This document shows, in pieces, positions 43,686-52,283 of a stretch of 64,000 nt of DNA. How positions within the stretch are numbered: position 1 is the first letter of the stretch; the number at the start of each line of letters is the position of its first letter. The notes beneath the pieces were generated by a model. It did no database searches and had not been told where the DNA came from. It worked only from the letters and a program-made list of their open reading frames with translations. The stretch is from positions 1-64,000 of the forward strand of contig CAKVOK010000016.1 of NCBI GenBank assembly GCA_934792465.1, written 5' to 3'. The stretch is from an uncultured Clostridia bacterium. GTDB lineage: Bacteria; Bacillota; Clostridia; RUG12999. A program made the translations under genes and the position numbers.

Positions 43686-43731
43686 AAAAAGGGAGCTGTA
43701 ACAAAATCATTTTCATTACAGCCCCCTTTTT
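43686..43731 (-). terminator. Terminator of the obgE-comEA operon
   Basis: AAAAAGGGAGCTGTAA (43686-43701) pairs with TTACAGCCCCCTTTTT (43716-43731) with one mismatch/wobble; read on the minus strand the T-run follows the comEA stop, which is itself part of the stem. Confidence 0.8.
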
Positions 43732-44287
43732 AATTTACAGTTATATAATCTTTTACAGCTTCAAGCTTCTTTTTGCCTATGCCGGAAACATTCAAAATGT
43801 CGTTGACATCACCGAAAGGGCCGTGCGAACTTCTGTATGCTATAATACGTTCGGCAAGACTTTCGCCGATACCGTCCAAAGTCATAAGACGTTCCTTGGA
43901 AGCCGTGTTTATATTTATCTTCTTACTTGCCGCTTCCGGAACTTCCGCTATGGTTCCGTCCGCAGTATAGCTTGACTGACCTTTCACGGAAACAACTATA
44001 GTTTCACCGTCTTGCAGAAAATTTGCAAGGTCGAGATCGGAAGCATCTCCGTTTTCAAGTACGCCGCCGGCTTTTTTAATTGCGTCCTCAACTCTGTCGG
44101 TGACTTTCATCTCATAAACACCGGGTTTCTTAACCTCACCTTTGACATAAACCTTTACAAGCGGCAAATCCGAAACCTCACCGCTTTTCGGTGAAGAATA
44201 ATTCATGTATACTACCGACACTGCACAGAATATTGCAAATACCGCAACAAACAGCAGCGCAGGCAGATTCTTGTTGTTATTTTCCAT
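43730..44287 (-). CDS. comEA: ComEA-like helix-hairpin-helix DNA-binding protein
   Basis: A 185-residue membrane-anchored DNA receptor. One N-terminal transmembrane helix (about 9-28) is followed by a SLBB domain (about 40-105, VKVYVKGEVKKPGVYEM) and a C-terminal tandem helix-hairpin-helix domain (NINTASKERLMTLDGIGESLAERII ... LNVSGIGKKKLEAV). In competent bacteria ComEA binds incoming double-stranded DNA at the surface. No comEC or comEB follows here, the operon ends at a terminator, so transformation cannot be claimed. It shares one base with the leuS stop. Confidence 0.92.
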   Translation of the reverse strand: MENNNKNLPALLFVAVFAIFCAVSVVYMNYSSPKSGEVSDLPLVKVYVKGEVKKPGVYEMKVTDRVEDAIKKAGGVLENGDASDLDLANFLQDGETIVVSVKGQSSYTADGTIAEVPEAASKKININTASKERLMTLDGIGESLAERIIAYRSSHGPFGDVNDILNVSGIGKKKLEAVKDYITVN

Positions 44288-46695
44288 TATCCTTTAACCA
44301 CGAGATTCACAAGCTTGCCCGGAACGCATACAACCTTTGCAACGTCCTTGCCCTCGGCAACTTCGTCTATCTTACCCGAATTCCTTACAAATTCCTCCAT
44401 AGCGGTTCTGTCCAGACCGTTCGGAATCATCATTTTGTCTTTAACACGTCCGTTGATCTGCAATACGATTTCAATTTCATCGTCAATCGTTTTCGATTCG
44501 TCATATTCCGGCCACGGGTGGTATGCTATTTCTTCTCCGAATTCCTGCATACTCCAGAGTTCCTCCGTTATATGCGGTGCAATTGGGTTCAGCAGCTGAA
44601 GGAAAGTTTTAAATTCTCCTCTTGTTACCTTACCGTTTTTGTTAAATTCGTTTACAAGCGACATAAGAGCGGCAATAGCCGTGTTGAATTTCATTTTTTC
44701 AATATCGTCGCCTACTTTTTTGATTGTCTTGTGCATTACGGACTCGTTTTCCTTGGAATATTCCATGCTGCCTTTGAGCATAAACTGAAGTCCCCATACC
44801 CTTTCGAGGAATCTGAAACAGCCGCGAACACCCTGTTGCGACCATGGAGTCGATTGGTCGAACGCACCTATGAACATTTCATACGTTCTGAGCGTATCAG
44901 CACCGAAATCGTTTACTATATCATCGGGATTTACTACGTTTCCTCTCGATTTTGACATCTTCTCGCCGTTCTCGCCTAAAATCATTCCGTGCGATGTACG
45001 TTTTACATACGGTTCTTTTGTCGGCACTATGCCGCAGTCATACAGAAATTTGTACCAAAAACGCGAGTAGAGCAGATGCAGCGTGGTATGCTCCATACCG
45101 CCGTTGTACCAGTCTACCGGCATCCAGTAATCCATTTCTTCCTTTGCCGCAAGTGCTTTGTCGTTATGCGGGTCTATATAGCGCAGGAAATACCATGAAG
45201 AGCCTGCCCACTGCGGCATGGTATCTGTTTCACGCTTTGCATCGCCGCCGCATTTCGGGCATTTCGTATTAACCCAGCTGTCTATCTTCGCAAGCGGTGA
45301 CTGTCCGTTGTCCGTAGGCTCATAGTTATCCACTTCGGGCAGTTTGAGCGGAAGCTCGCTTTCATCAATCGGCACCCAGCCGCATTTTTCACAATGTACA
45401 AGAGGTATCGGTTCGCCCCAGTATCTCTGGCGTGAAAATACCCAGTCGCGCAGCTTGAAGTTCACTTTGCGCTTGCCTATGTGGTTATCTTCCAAATATT
45501 TTATCATTGCCGGGATAGCTTCTTTAACAGTCATACCGGTTAAAAATCCCGAATTAACCATATTTCCGCTTGCCACGTCCGTATATGCTTCTTTCTGAAC
45601 GTCCTCGCCGCCGCCGACAACCTCGATTATCGGCAGACCGAATTTAACCGCAAAATCATGGTCACGCATATCATGTGCCGGAACTGCCATAATAGCACCC
45701 GTGCCGTATGTTGTAAGTACATAATCCGAAATCCATACCGGAAGCTTCTCGCCGTTTACGGGATTTACAGCCTTTACGCCTTTAAGCTCCACGCCTGTTT
45801 TATCTTTGGCAAGCTCCGTGCGCTCAAATTCCGTTTTCTTCGCCGCAGCACTGACATATTCGGCTACTTCGTCCGGATTTTCGATTTTGAGCTTTTTGAG
45901 CAGTTCGTGTTCCGGAGAAAGCACAAGATATGTAGCTCCGAAAAGCGTATCGCAGCGTGTCGTATACACCGTTATTTTCTCATCGCTTCCGTCAATTTTG
46001 AAATCAACCTCTGCACCCTCCGAGCGGCCTATCCAGTTTTTCTGCTGAATCTTAACTTTTTCTATATAATCCGTTTCGTCCAAATCCTTGATAAGGCGGT
46101 CGGCATATTCCGTGATTTTAAGCATCCACTGGCTTTTGTTCTTCTGCACAACCTCGCTGCCGCAGCGTTCGCATACACCGTTCACAACTTCTTCGTTTGC
46201 CAGTCCCACTTTGCAGCCGGTACACCAGTTTATCGGCATTTCCTGTTTATATGCCAATCCTTTTTTGAAAAGCTGCAGGAAAATCCACTGCGTCCATTTA
46301 TAATAATTCGGGTCTGTTGTGTTTATTTCTTTCGACCAGTCGAAAGAAAAACCTATCATCTTGAGCTGGCGTTTGAAATTCGCCACATTGTTTTCCGTAA
46401 CAATTCTCGGATGAATTTTATTTTTTATCGCATAGTTTTCCGTCGGCAGACCGAATGCGTCCCAGCCCATGGGATAGAGTACGTTATAGCCCTGCATTCT
46501 TCTTTTTCTCGCAATAATATCCAGTGCCGTATAGCTTCTCGGATGGCCTACGTGCAGACCCTGTCCGGACGGATAGGGAAATTCTACAAGAAGAAAACAT
46601 TTCGGCTTGGATTTGTCAGTTCCCGCCTTGAAAGTTTCGTTTTCTTCCCAGTGTTTCTGCCATTTCGCTTCGATTGATTTAAAATCATAACTCAT
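44287..46695 (-). CDS. leuS: Leucyl-tRNA synthetase
   Basis: Charges tRNA-Leu, 802 residues, class I. The HIGH-type motif is PYPSGQGLHVGHPRSY (about 37-52) and the KMSKS motif is GEKMSKSRGNVV (about 575). The editing CP1 domain contains the TTYGTGAIMAVPAHD threonine-rich motif, and two C-x2-C pairs (CEKCGW, CPKCGG) suggest a zinc-bearing insert. It lies in the obgE-rsfS operon with 31 bases after rsfS, and no T-box leader fits there, so tRNA-dependent attenuation is not visible. Confidence 0.98.
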   Translation of the reverse strand: MSYDFKSIEAKWQKHWEENETFKAGTDKSKPKCFLLVEFPYPSGQGLHVGHPRSYTALDIIARKRRMQGYNVLYPMGWDAFGLPTENYAIKNKIHPRIVTENNVANFKRQLKMIGFSFDWSKEINTTDPNYYKWTQWIFLQLFKKGLAYKQEMPINWCTGCKVGLANEEVVNGVCERCGSEVVQKNKSQWMLKITEYADRLIKDLDETDYIEKVKIQQKNWIGRSEGAEVDFKIDGSDEKITVYTTRCDTLFGATYLVLSPEHELLKKLKIENPDEVAEYVSAAAKKTEFERTELAKDKTGVELKGVKAVNPVNGEKLPVWISDYVLTTYGTGAIMAVPAHDMRDHDFAVKFGLPIIEVVGGGEDVQKEAYTDVASGNMVNSGFLTGMTVKEAIPAMIKYLEDNHIGKRKVNFKLRDWVFSRQRYWGEPIPLVHCEKCGWVPIDESELPLKLPEVDNYEPTDNGQSPLAKIDSWVNTKCPKCGGDAKRETDTMPQWAGSSWYFLRYIDPHNDKALAAKEEMDYWMPVDWYNGGMEHTTLHLLYSRFWYKFLYDCGIVPTKEPYVKRTSHGMILGENGEKMSKSRGNVVNPDDIVNDFGADTLRTYEMFIGAFDQSTPWSQQGVRGCFRFLERVWGLQFMLKGSMEYSKENESVMHKTIKKVGDDIEKMKFNTAIAALMSLVNEFNKNGKVTRGEFKTFLQLLNPIAPHITEELWSMQEFGEEIAYHPWPEYDESKTIDDEIEIVLQINGRVKDKMMIPNGLDRTAMEEFVRNSGKIDEVAEGKDVAKVVCVPGKLVNLVVKG

Positions 46696-46726
46696 GTAAT
46701 ATCTTCGCCTTTCATACTATCTTTTT

Positions 46727-47062
46727 TCAATTAAATTCTATTTGAGGAGCGTCTGACCACAAACGCTCGAGGTCGTAAAAATCCGCTGATTCGTAATCGA
46801 AAATATCTACGATAATGTCACCGTAATCAAGCAGAATCCAGCCGTCTTTTCCCTCACGGTGTTTGAGTGTGACACCGCTTTCTTTCAGCTTTTCCTCCAC
46901 TGTATCGCTCAGCGCATTTACGTGCGTACTTGAGCTACCGGTTGCGAGTACGAAATAATCTCCGAGACTCGTAAGTCCTTTAACTTCAAGTACCTTTATA
47001 TTCTCGCCTTTTTTATCATCAAGTATCTTTGCCGCAAGCACGGCTTTTTCCTTTGAAAGCAT
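46727..47062 (-). CDS. rsfS: Ribosomal silencing factor RsfS
   Basis: Binds ribosomal protein L14 and blocks joining of the ribosomal subunits in starved cells, 111 residues, the usual length. The family segments DDKKGENIKVLEVKGLTSLGDYFVLATGSS, HREGKDGWILLDYGDIIVDIF and the acidic C-terminus LERLWSDAP are present. It begins immediately after the LCP gene stop (adjacent bases) and is part of the obgE operon. Confidence 0.97.
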   Translation of the reverse strand: MLSKEKAVLAAKILDDKKGENIKVLEVKGLTSLGDYFVLATGSSSTHVNALSDTVEEKLKESGVTLKHREGKDGWILLDYGDIIVDIFDYESADFYDLERLWSDAPQIEFN

Positions 47063-48430
47063 TTATTCTTCCCCTCTTTCGTCTGTATTGCTGTCTGTAT
47101 TTTCATTGTCGGTGTTTTCGCTCGGCTTTGCGGTTTCCGCCGGTTTTTCGTCCGGCTTCTCCGCCGCCGGGGTTTCCTCCGGTTTTACCGTAGGCTTTGC
47201 GGTAGGTTTCGCCGTTTCGCTCGGTTCTGCCGTAGTATGCGGCGTTGCCGTCGCCTTGTGCGAAGCTTCCGGTGTGGCCTTTTCCGCAGCCTTTGTGGCC
47301 GCCGGTGTATTCTCGTAATACGTCTTTTTGTTATATTTGTATTCGGTTTCGTCCTCGGTGTAATGCGTAACCGGAGATGTTTCTTTCGGCTTATACGTTC
47401 CCGAAACCTTGTTTTTGCCGCCGAAATACTGATTGCTTATCCTTGCGGCATCCTGTTTATCCACAACGAAATATGAATATTTTATTGTTTTCGGCTCGCC
47501 CGGAGCTTCTATAAATTCTATGTTATCCGTGCCTATACTTAGAATCTTATATATAAACTGATATGCGCTATCGTTGTTTATATTCGTTTTCATATTATCT
47601 TTTGCGATTTTTATGAGATCGGAAATTTTGCTTATTCCGTCTGCGCTGATAACCTTTTTGATAAGCGCAGTTATAAACTCTCTCTGCACCTTGATTCTCT
47701 GCAAATCTCCCATGGGATAGCCCGAACCGTCATTATTTTTACGGAAACGCACAAATCCCTCTGCTTTTTTACCGTCAAGCACCTGTTTCCCTTTTTTTAT
47801 ATGGATATGCAAATCCTGTCCGGGCGTAGGGTCGTCGTAGTCCATGTTTATCGGCACGTCCATTTCCACGCCGCCCAATGCGTCTATCGCCTGTACAAAT
47901 CCGTCCAGCTCTATGGCAAGATATTTCTCCGCATCAATGTAATATGCCAGCTTAACTTCTTTTTTCAGCTGGTCAAAACCGCTGAAATATGCGGAATTAA
48001 GCTTCTTGTCGCGTCTGCCGTTGTTTTCTACGTAGGTATCTCTCGGCAGCTGCATTACATATGCTTTGTTTTCTTCTTTATTATACGTTGCAACCATCAT
48101 CGTATCCGTTCTGTAGCCGCCCTTATCCGTTCCGATAAGCAATACATTATAATTCGGAGGGTCCTCCGTTTTTATAATCGGCGTAACAATCTTCGACATG
48201 CCGCTTATCATACCGTTTTCCTTTATTATATTGCGCACCGTCATTCCTATCAGCGTAAAGCAGGTTGCGCATACTATAAGGCAGCTTACAAATACCGGTA
48301 TCCACGAATGGCTCACGGATTTCGCTGCCGCCGGGGCTGACATGATTTCGTCCGGTATGAATACGGCTTCGTCTGCCTGCGAAATCACGGTCTGCATTTC
48401 TTTTGTAGCTTCGTTATTTATATCATTCAT
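47063..48430 (-). CDS. LCP family protein with long low-complexity C-terminal tail
   Basis: A 455-residue LytR-CpsA-Psr family protein. A 45-residue cytoplasmic N-terminus and a membrane helix (about 46-68) precede the LCP domain (about 95-320), with LLIGTDKGGYRTDTMMVA, LPRDTYVENNGR, GGVEMDVPINMDYDD and GFVRFRKNNDGSGYPMGDLQR. The last 110 or so residues are rich in Thr, Ala, Pro, Lys and Glu with repeated TAKPT/AxKP units and no fold, probably extending through the wall. LCP enzymes ligate polyprenyl-linked polymers to peptidoglycan. It overlaps yqeK by eight bases and abuts rsfS, the classical lytR position of the nadD-yqeK-rsfS cluster. Confidence 0.92.
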   Translation of the reverse strand: MNDINNEATKEMQTVISQADEAVFIPDEIMSAPAAAKSVSHSWIPVFVSCLIVCATCFTLIGMTVRNIIKENGMISGMSKIVTPIIKTEDPPNYNVLLIGTDKGGYRTDTMMVATYNKEENKAYVMQLPRDTYVENNGRRDKKLNSAYFSGFDQLKKEVKLAYYIDAEKYLAIELDGFVQAIDALGGVEMDVPINMDYDDPTPGQDLHIHIKKGKQVLDGKKAEGFVRFRKNNDGSGYPMGDLQRIKVQREFITALIKKVISADGISKISDLIKIAKDNMKTNINNDSAYQFIYKILSIGTDNIEFIEAPGEPKTIKYSYFVVDKQDAARISNQYFGGKNKVSGTYKPKETSPVTHYTEDETEYKYNKKTYYENTPAATKAAEKATPEASHKATATPHTTAEPSETAKPTAKPTVKPEETPAAEKPDEKPAETAKPSENTDNENTDSNTDERGEE

Positions 48431-49010
48431 TGTTATCTCCTGTCTGTTCGCGGTTCAAAAGTATTTCGTTTCGTACCATAATCGCATTGGGATGCATTGT
48501 ATATCCTTTTTCGATTATGTATTTCAGCGTATGGTTTATAGTATCTACAAGTGCGCCGTCTATATCCGTATATGCTTTTTCCCTTATTCCTCTTGCCCAG
48601 GGGAGTTTGGCGTCACGTGTTTCCTCAATATTATCCGAAAGATAGATTATCTTCGTAAGCATAGGCATATTCATACGACTCAGCGTATGATAATATATAG
48701 CGTCGAAAATCTCATCGTCAATGCCGTATATTTCTTTTGCATAGTATGCTCCGGCTATCCCGTGCCAGAGCTTCGGAGATGTGGTTATAAGTCTGTCCGT
48801 CACATTTCCCATATCAAAATATCTGCGCATTTTTTCGGAATCAAATTCCTTTGCGCAATCGTGCAAGATTCCGGCAAGCGCCGCTTTTTCCGAATCTATG
48901 CCGTAATGTGCGGCAAGGCTTTCGGCAAGGCGCATAACTCCCACGCTGTGATTAAACCTTTTTTCGCTTAAAAGCCCTTTAATATCGGATATTAATGAGT
49001 CTGTTATCAT
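48423..49010 (-). CDS. yqeK: YqeK-type HD hydrolase (symmetrical Ap4A hydrolase)
   Basis: A 195-residue HD-domain protein. FNHSVGVMRLAESLA carries the first histidine and GILHDCAKEF the HD pair; HGIAGAYYAKEIYGI and IYYHTLSRMNMPMLTKIIYLSDNIE complete the metal site. YqeK proteins split diadenosine tetraphosphate symmetrically into ADP. It sits between nadD and an LCP gene, the standard Firmicutes order, four bases after the nadD stop. Confidence 0.94.
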   Translation of the reverse strand: MITDSLISDIKGLLSEKRFNHSVGVMRLAESLAAHYGIDSEKAALAGILHDCAKEFDSEKMRRYFDMGNVTDRLITTSPKLWHGIAGAYYAKEIYGIDDEIFDAIYYHTLSRMNMPMLTKIIYLSDNIEETRDAKLPWARGIREKAYTDIDGALVDTINHTLKYIIEKGYTMHPNAIMVRNEILLNREQTGDNNE

Positions 49011-49014
49011 TTCA

Positions 49015-49587
49015 TCACCTGTATAAATTATTCTCGATAATATATTCTTTAACGGCGTCCGTCACTCCGTATACAACGCCGCTTTCCTTTATTTTCTCTC
49101 TTATCTTCGTTGAAGAAATATCCACAAGCGGATTTTCCGCAGAATATATTTTTACACCGAAGCGCTTTTCCTGTTCTTCGATTGCTTTTTCATCATCTGC
49201 GTTTCGTTTCGCAACTATGATATTCGCTGCGGCGAATATCCTTTGCGGTTCATTCCATTCATCTATATATGCCGCACTGTCGCCGCCTATAATGAAATAC
49301 AGTTCGTCGTTCGGATATATCCCCTTGAAATACTCCAGCATATCCGCACTGTACGAATATTCCGTCTTGTTCGTTTCATAATCCGAAACGATATAGTCTC
49401 CGAAAGCAAGACGGCACATTTCAAACCGCTGTCTTGCCGAAGCTTTGCACACATTCTTGTGCGGCGGAATACCTGTCGGCACTATGATTGTTTTTTCAAG
49501 CCCGAAGCTTTTTTCGCAGTATTTAAGTATTGATAAATGCCCTATGTGCGGAGGGTCGAAGCTTCCGCCGAAAATTCCTGTTTTCAT
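49015..49587 (-). CDS. nadD: Nicotinate-nucleotide adenylyltransferase
   Basis: Adenylates nicotinate mononucleotide to deamido-NAD in NAD synthesis, 190 residues. The nucleotidyltransferase motif GGSFDPPHIGHLSIL is at the N-terminus, PTGIPPHK follows, IIGGDSA is in the middle and the C-terminal DISSTKIREK motif is intact. It overlaps yhbY by four bases and precedes yqeK. Confidence 0.97.
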   Translation of the reverse strand: MKTGIFGGSFDPPHIGHLSILKYCEKSFGLEKTIIVPTGIPPHKNVCKASARQRFEMCRLAFGDYIVSDYETNKTEYSYSADMLEYFKGIYPNDELYFIIGGDSAAYIDEWNEPQRIFAAANIIVAKRNADDEKAIEEQEKRFGVKIYSAENPLVDISSTKIREKIKESGVVYGVTDAVKEYIIENNLYR

Positions 49588-49892
49588 TTCTTTTTCTTCG
49601 GCATTGTGATTTTTCTGTTTTTCGCATTATTCGCCTGTTTATAAAGCACGAATTTATATCCTATGCACTGAACGGGGTCTGCTTTCAAAAGCTCTGCACA
49701 CTGTTCGCACGCCGCTCTCGTTGTCATAAATGCCGTTTCGAGAACGGTCACCTTTATAAGTTCTCTCTTTTCAAGAACATCGGCAAGCTGAGAAATAAAC
49801 GTTTCGTTTATGCCGTTTTTGCCAATCTGGGAAACAGGCTCTATGCTGTTTGCCATGCCCCTGAGATACGCTCTTTGTCTTGAGTTTAACAT
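49584..49892 (-). CDS. yhbY: YhbY/CRM-domain RNA-binding protein
   Basis: A 102-residue single CRM-domain protein associated with pre-50S ribosomal particles. LNSRQRAYLRGMANSIEPVSQIGKNG is the family start, with the GxxG-like GKNGI loop, then ALEKRELIKV in modified form and a basic tail KKRKITMPKKKK-like at the end. It lies between obgE and nadD, with a four-base overlap to nadD. Confidence 0.93.
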   Translation of the reverse strand: MLNSRQRAYLRGMANSIEPVSQIGKNGINETFISQLADVLEKRELIKVTVLETAFMTTRAACEQCAELLKADPVQCIGYKFVLYKQANNAKNRKITMPKKKK

Positions 49893-49906
49893 TAATATTT
49901 ACACTC

Positions 49907-51172
49907 CTAATCCACAAAATCAAATTCTATATCATACATTGCCACGGTATCGCCCTCTTTGGCGCCTTTTTCCCTCAATGCGTCTATTATTCCTTTTCTT
50001 CTTAAGCTGTTCTGGAAAAACCCGAGAGATTCGTTGTCGCCGAAATTCGTTGAGTTTATAAGATATTCGATATATCCGCCCTCAACAACGAATTTTTCGT
50101 TTTCACGTCTTACAGTGAACGGAGTTTCCTCCTGCTCTTCTTCCGGAAGTGCTTCAAATTCCTGTGTCATCTTCGGAATTGTCTGCAACACGTTGTATAC
50201 ATGGTTCAGAAGCTCTTTCACTCCTGCCCCCGTAGCTGCCGAAATCGGAAATACCTCGTATCCTCTTTTTTTCATTTCCGCTTCAAACTGCTCTTTCAGC
50301 TCCGGATTCATATTGAGGTCTGTTTTATTTTCTGCAATTATCTGTATTTTATCTGCGATTATGCCGCTGAAGCTTTTAAGCTCGTTATTTATTATATCGA
50401 AATCTTCGATAGGGTTTCTGCCCTCGATTCCCGACACATCAACAACGTGCACTATAAGGCGTGTTCTCTCGATATGTTTCAGGAAATCGTGCCCCAGACC
50501 CACGCCGTCGCTTGCGCCCTCGATAAGTCCCGGAATATCCGCAAGCACAAAGCTTCTTTCGTCGTCCAGGTTTACAACTCCGAGATTCGGGTCAAGCGTT
50601 GTAAAATGATAGTTGGCTATTTTCGGATTGGCGTCGCTCGTTCTGGACAAAAGCGTTGATTTTCCTACATTCGGAAATCCCACAAGACCCACGTCCGCAA
50701 GCAGTTTCAGCTCGAGTGTGACTTCAAGCTCTCTGCCTTTAAGACCCGGCTTTGCGAATCTCGGTATCTGCCTTGTCGCTGTTGCGAAATGCACGTTTCC
50801 GAAACCTCCGCTGCCGCCTTTCGCCGCAACGAATTTCTGACCGTTTTCCGTCAAATCCGCCAAAACTCCGCCCGTTGCCGTGTTTTTTATGATAGTTCCG
50901 CAAGGCACCTTGATTATAATGTCTTCGCCTTTTTTGCCGGTTCTGCGTGCGGATTTGCCGTCCTCGCCGTTTTCCGCTTTATATTTCTTTTTGTATCTGA
51001 AATCCATAAGCGTTGCAAGGTTGCTGTCAGCAATGAAAACAACGGAGCCGCCGACACCGCCGTCGCCGCCGTCCGGACCGCCCGCCGCAACATATTTTTC
51101 CCTGTGAAAAGATACGCAGCCGTTTCCGCCGTTTCCCGCCTGTATATAAATAGTTGCTGTATCTACAAACAT
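49907..51172 (-). CDS. obgE: Obg-family GTPase ObgE/CgtA
   Basis: Ribosome-associated GTPase for 50S assembly and stress signalling; in Bacillus it is also needed for Spo0A activation. The 421 residues hold a glycine-rich Obg domain (1-158, GGNGGNGCVSFHREKYV-like), a G domain (GFPNVGKSTLLSR, DIPGLIEGAS, ENKTDL) and a C-terminal OCT domain (about 340-420) of the Firmicutes type. It is the first gene of an eight-gene run to comEA. A TATAAT promoter is about 50 bases upstream. Confidence 0.97.
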   Translation of the reverse strand: MFVDTATIYIQAGNGGNGCVSFHREKYVAAGGPDGGDGGVGGSVVFIADSNLATLMDFRYKKKYKAENGEDGKSARRTGKKGEDIIIKVPCGTIIKNTATGGVLADLTENGQKFVAAKGGSGGFGNVHFATATRQIPRFAKPGLKGRELEVTLELKLLADVGLVGFPNVGKSTLLSRTSDANPKIANYHFTTLDPNLGVVNLDDERSFVLADIPGLIEGASDGVGLGHDFLKHIERTRLIVHVVDVSGIEGRNPIEDFDIINNELKSFSGIIADKIQIIAENKTDLNMNPELKEQFEAEMKKRGYEVFPISAATGAGVKELLNHVYNVLQTIPKMTQEFEALPEEEQEETPFTVRRENEKFVVEGGYIEYLINSTNFGDNESLGFFQNSLRRKGIIDALREKGAKEGDTVAMYDIEFDFVD

Positions 51173-51222
51173 ATTTTCTCCTTAAAAATAAAAAAATTCG
51201 CAATTTTTCGTACTAATATCCC

Positions 51223-51252
51223 ATTATACATATATTTTATCATTTTTTGCAA
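51223..51252 (-). promoter_or_regulatory. SigA promoter of the obgE operon
   Basis: Minus-strand -35 TTGCAA (51252-51247), 18-bp spacer, -10 TATAAT (51228-51223), 50 bases before obgE. Confidence 0.65.
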
Positions 51253-51411
51253 AATATTAATATATGTAAATTGCACATAATTTCAGCCGTATTCATGGTA
51301 ATTTTATATATTATATTACAAAACGTGCATTTGATATTTTTTCTGATTAAAAATTTTCGTTTTGTGTATAATATCAATATACAAAATTTAACAGGGAGGC
51401 GTCTACAATCT

Positions 51412-52182
51412 GTGATAAATAAAGTTGAAATCAGCGGAGTAAATACCTCGAAGCTGCCGGTGCTGTCAAGAGAAAAAAAGCAGGAACTTCTCGTCAAAAT
51501 CAAAAACGGTGACAAGGCTGCGAGAGAAGAATTTATTTACGGAAATTTAAGGCTTGTTTTAAGTGTTTTAAAACGTTTTTCGGGCAGAACGGAGAATGTT
51601 GACGATTTGTTTCAGGTCGGCTGCATCGGACTGATAAAGGCGACGGAAAATTTCGATATGTCGCAGAATGTGCAGTTTTCGACATATGCCGTTCCTATGA
51701 TAATAGGCGAAATCCGCAGATATTTGAGAGATTATAATTCGATACGCGTGAGCCGTTCCATAAGGGATACGGCATATAAAATTTTGCAGGTGAAAGAAAA
51801 AATCATGAACAGCGGAGGAAACGAACCGACACTGGACGAGATAGCCAAAGTGCTTGACATAAGCCGCGAAGAAGTTGTATTTGCCATGGATGCTATTCAA
51901 GACCCCGTTTCGCTCTACGAACCGGTATATCACGACGGCGGCGATGCGGTATACGTTATGGACCAGATAAAAGACAACAAAAATACAGACGAAAACTGGG
52001 TCGAAGAGATTGCGCTGCGGCACGCCATGGACAAGCTTTCCGAAAGGGAAAAATATATTCTGACGCTGCGCTTTTTCAAAGGCAAAACGCAAATGGAGGT
52101 AGCCGGCGAAATAGGAATAAGCCAGGCACAGGTGAGCCGGCTCGAAAAATCCGCATTGGCACAGATGAAAAAATATATTTGA
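51412..52182 (+). CDS. sigG: RNA polymerase sporulation sigma factor SigG
   Basis: Late forespore-specific sigma factor, 256 residues. NKVEISGVNTSKLPVLSREKK at the start is the SigG signature. Region 2 (DDLFQVGCIGLIKATENFD, FSTYAVPMIIGEIRRYLRD), region 3 (RDTAYKILQVKEKI) and region 4 (LSEREKYILTLRFFKGKTQMEVAGEIGISQAQVSRLEK) are complete. The GTG at 51412 is chosen from the alignment to the family; GGGAGG lies 12-13 bases upstream, a little far. It is separated from sigE and spoIIGA, which usually precede it and are not in the window. A hairpin follows the stop. Confidence 0.93.
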   Translation: MINKVEISGVNTSKLPVLSREKKQELLVKIKNGDKAAREEFIYGNLRLVLSVLKRFSGRTENVDDLFQVGCIGLIKATENFDMSQNVQFSTYAVPMIIGEIRRYLRDYNSIRVSRSIRDTAYKILQVKEKIMNSGGNEPTLDEIAKVLDISREEVVFAMDAIQDPVSLYEPVYHDGGDAVYVMDQIKDNKNTDENWVEEIALRHAMDKLSEREKYILTLRFFKGKTQMEVAGEIGISQAQVSRLEKSALAQMKKYI

Positions 52183-52239
52183 AATCAGAAAAGGAGTTGC
52201 GGTAAACGAAATCATTTTACGACAACTCCTTTCTGATTT
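52182..52239 (+). terminator. Long hairpin after sigG
   Basis: AAATCAGAAAAGGAGTTG (52182-52199) pairs with CAACTCCTTTCTGATTT (52223-52239) with a single bulged base. There is no strong T-run. Confidence 0.6.
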
Positions 52240-52255
52240 AGGAAAATATTTAAAT

Positions 52256-52276
52256 TAAATTCGCCGGGCGAATTTA
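52256..52276. repeat. Second copy of the TAAATTCGC palindrome
   Basis: TAAATTCGC-CGG-GCGAATTTA followed by GCTTTTATT, the same 9-base arms as at 2378-2398 with a different three-base loop. It lies in the sigG-SDR convergent spacer and may act as a terminator for the hexuronate operon. Confidence 0.6.
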
Positions 52277-52283
52277 GCTTTTA

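Noticed and set aside
45658..46677. A 339-codon + strand open frame opposite leuS
   Set aside because: leuS has intact HIGH and KMSKS motifs on the other strand; the shadow frame shows only biased Phe/Arg-rich composition.
46696..46726. Possible T-box leader for leuS
   Set aside because: Only 31 bases separate rsfS and leuS, too short for a T-box.
51300..51411. SigF/SigG-type promoter before sigG
   Set aside because: Isolated partial matches exist, but no pair of elements with proper spacing could be supported by eye.
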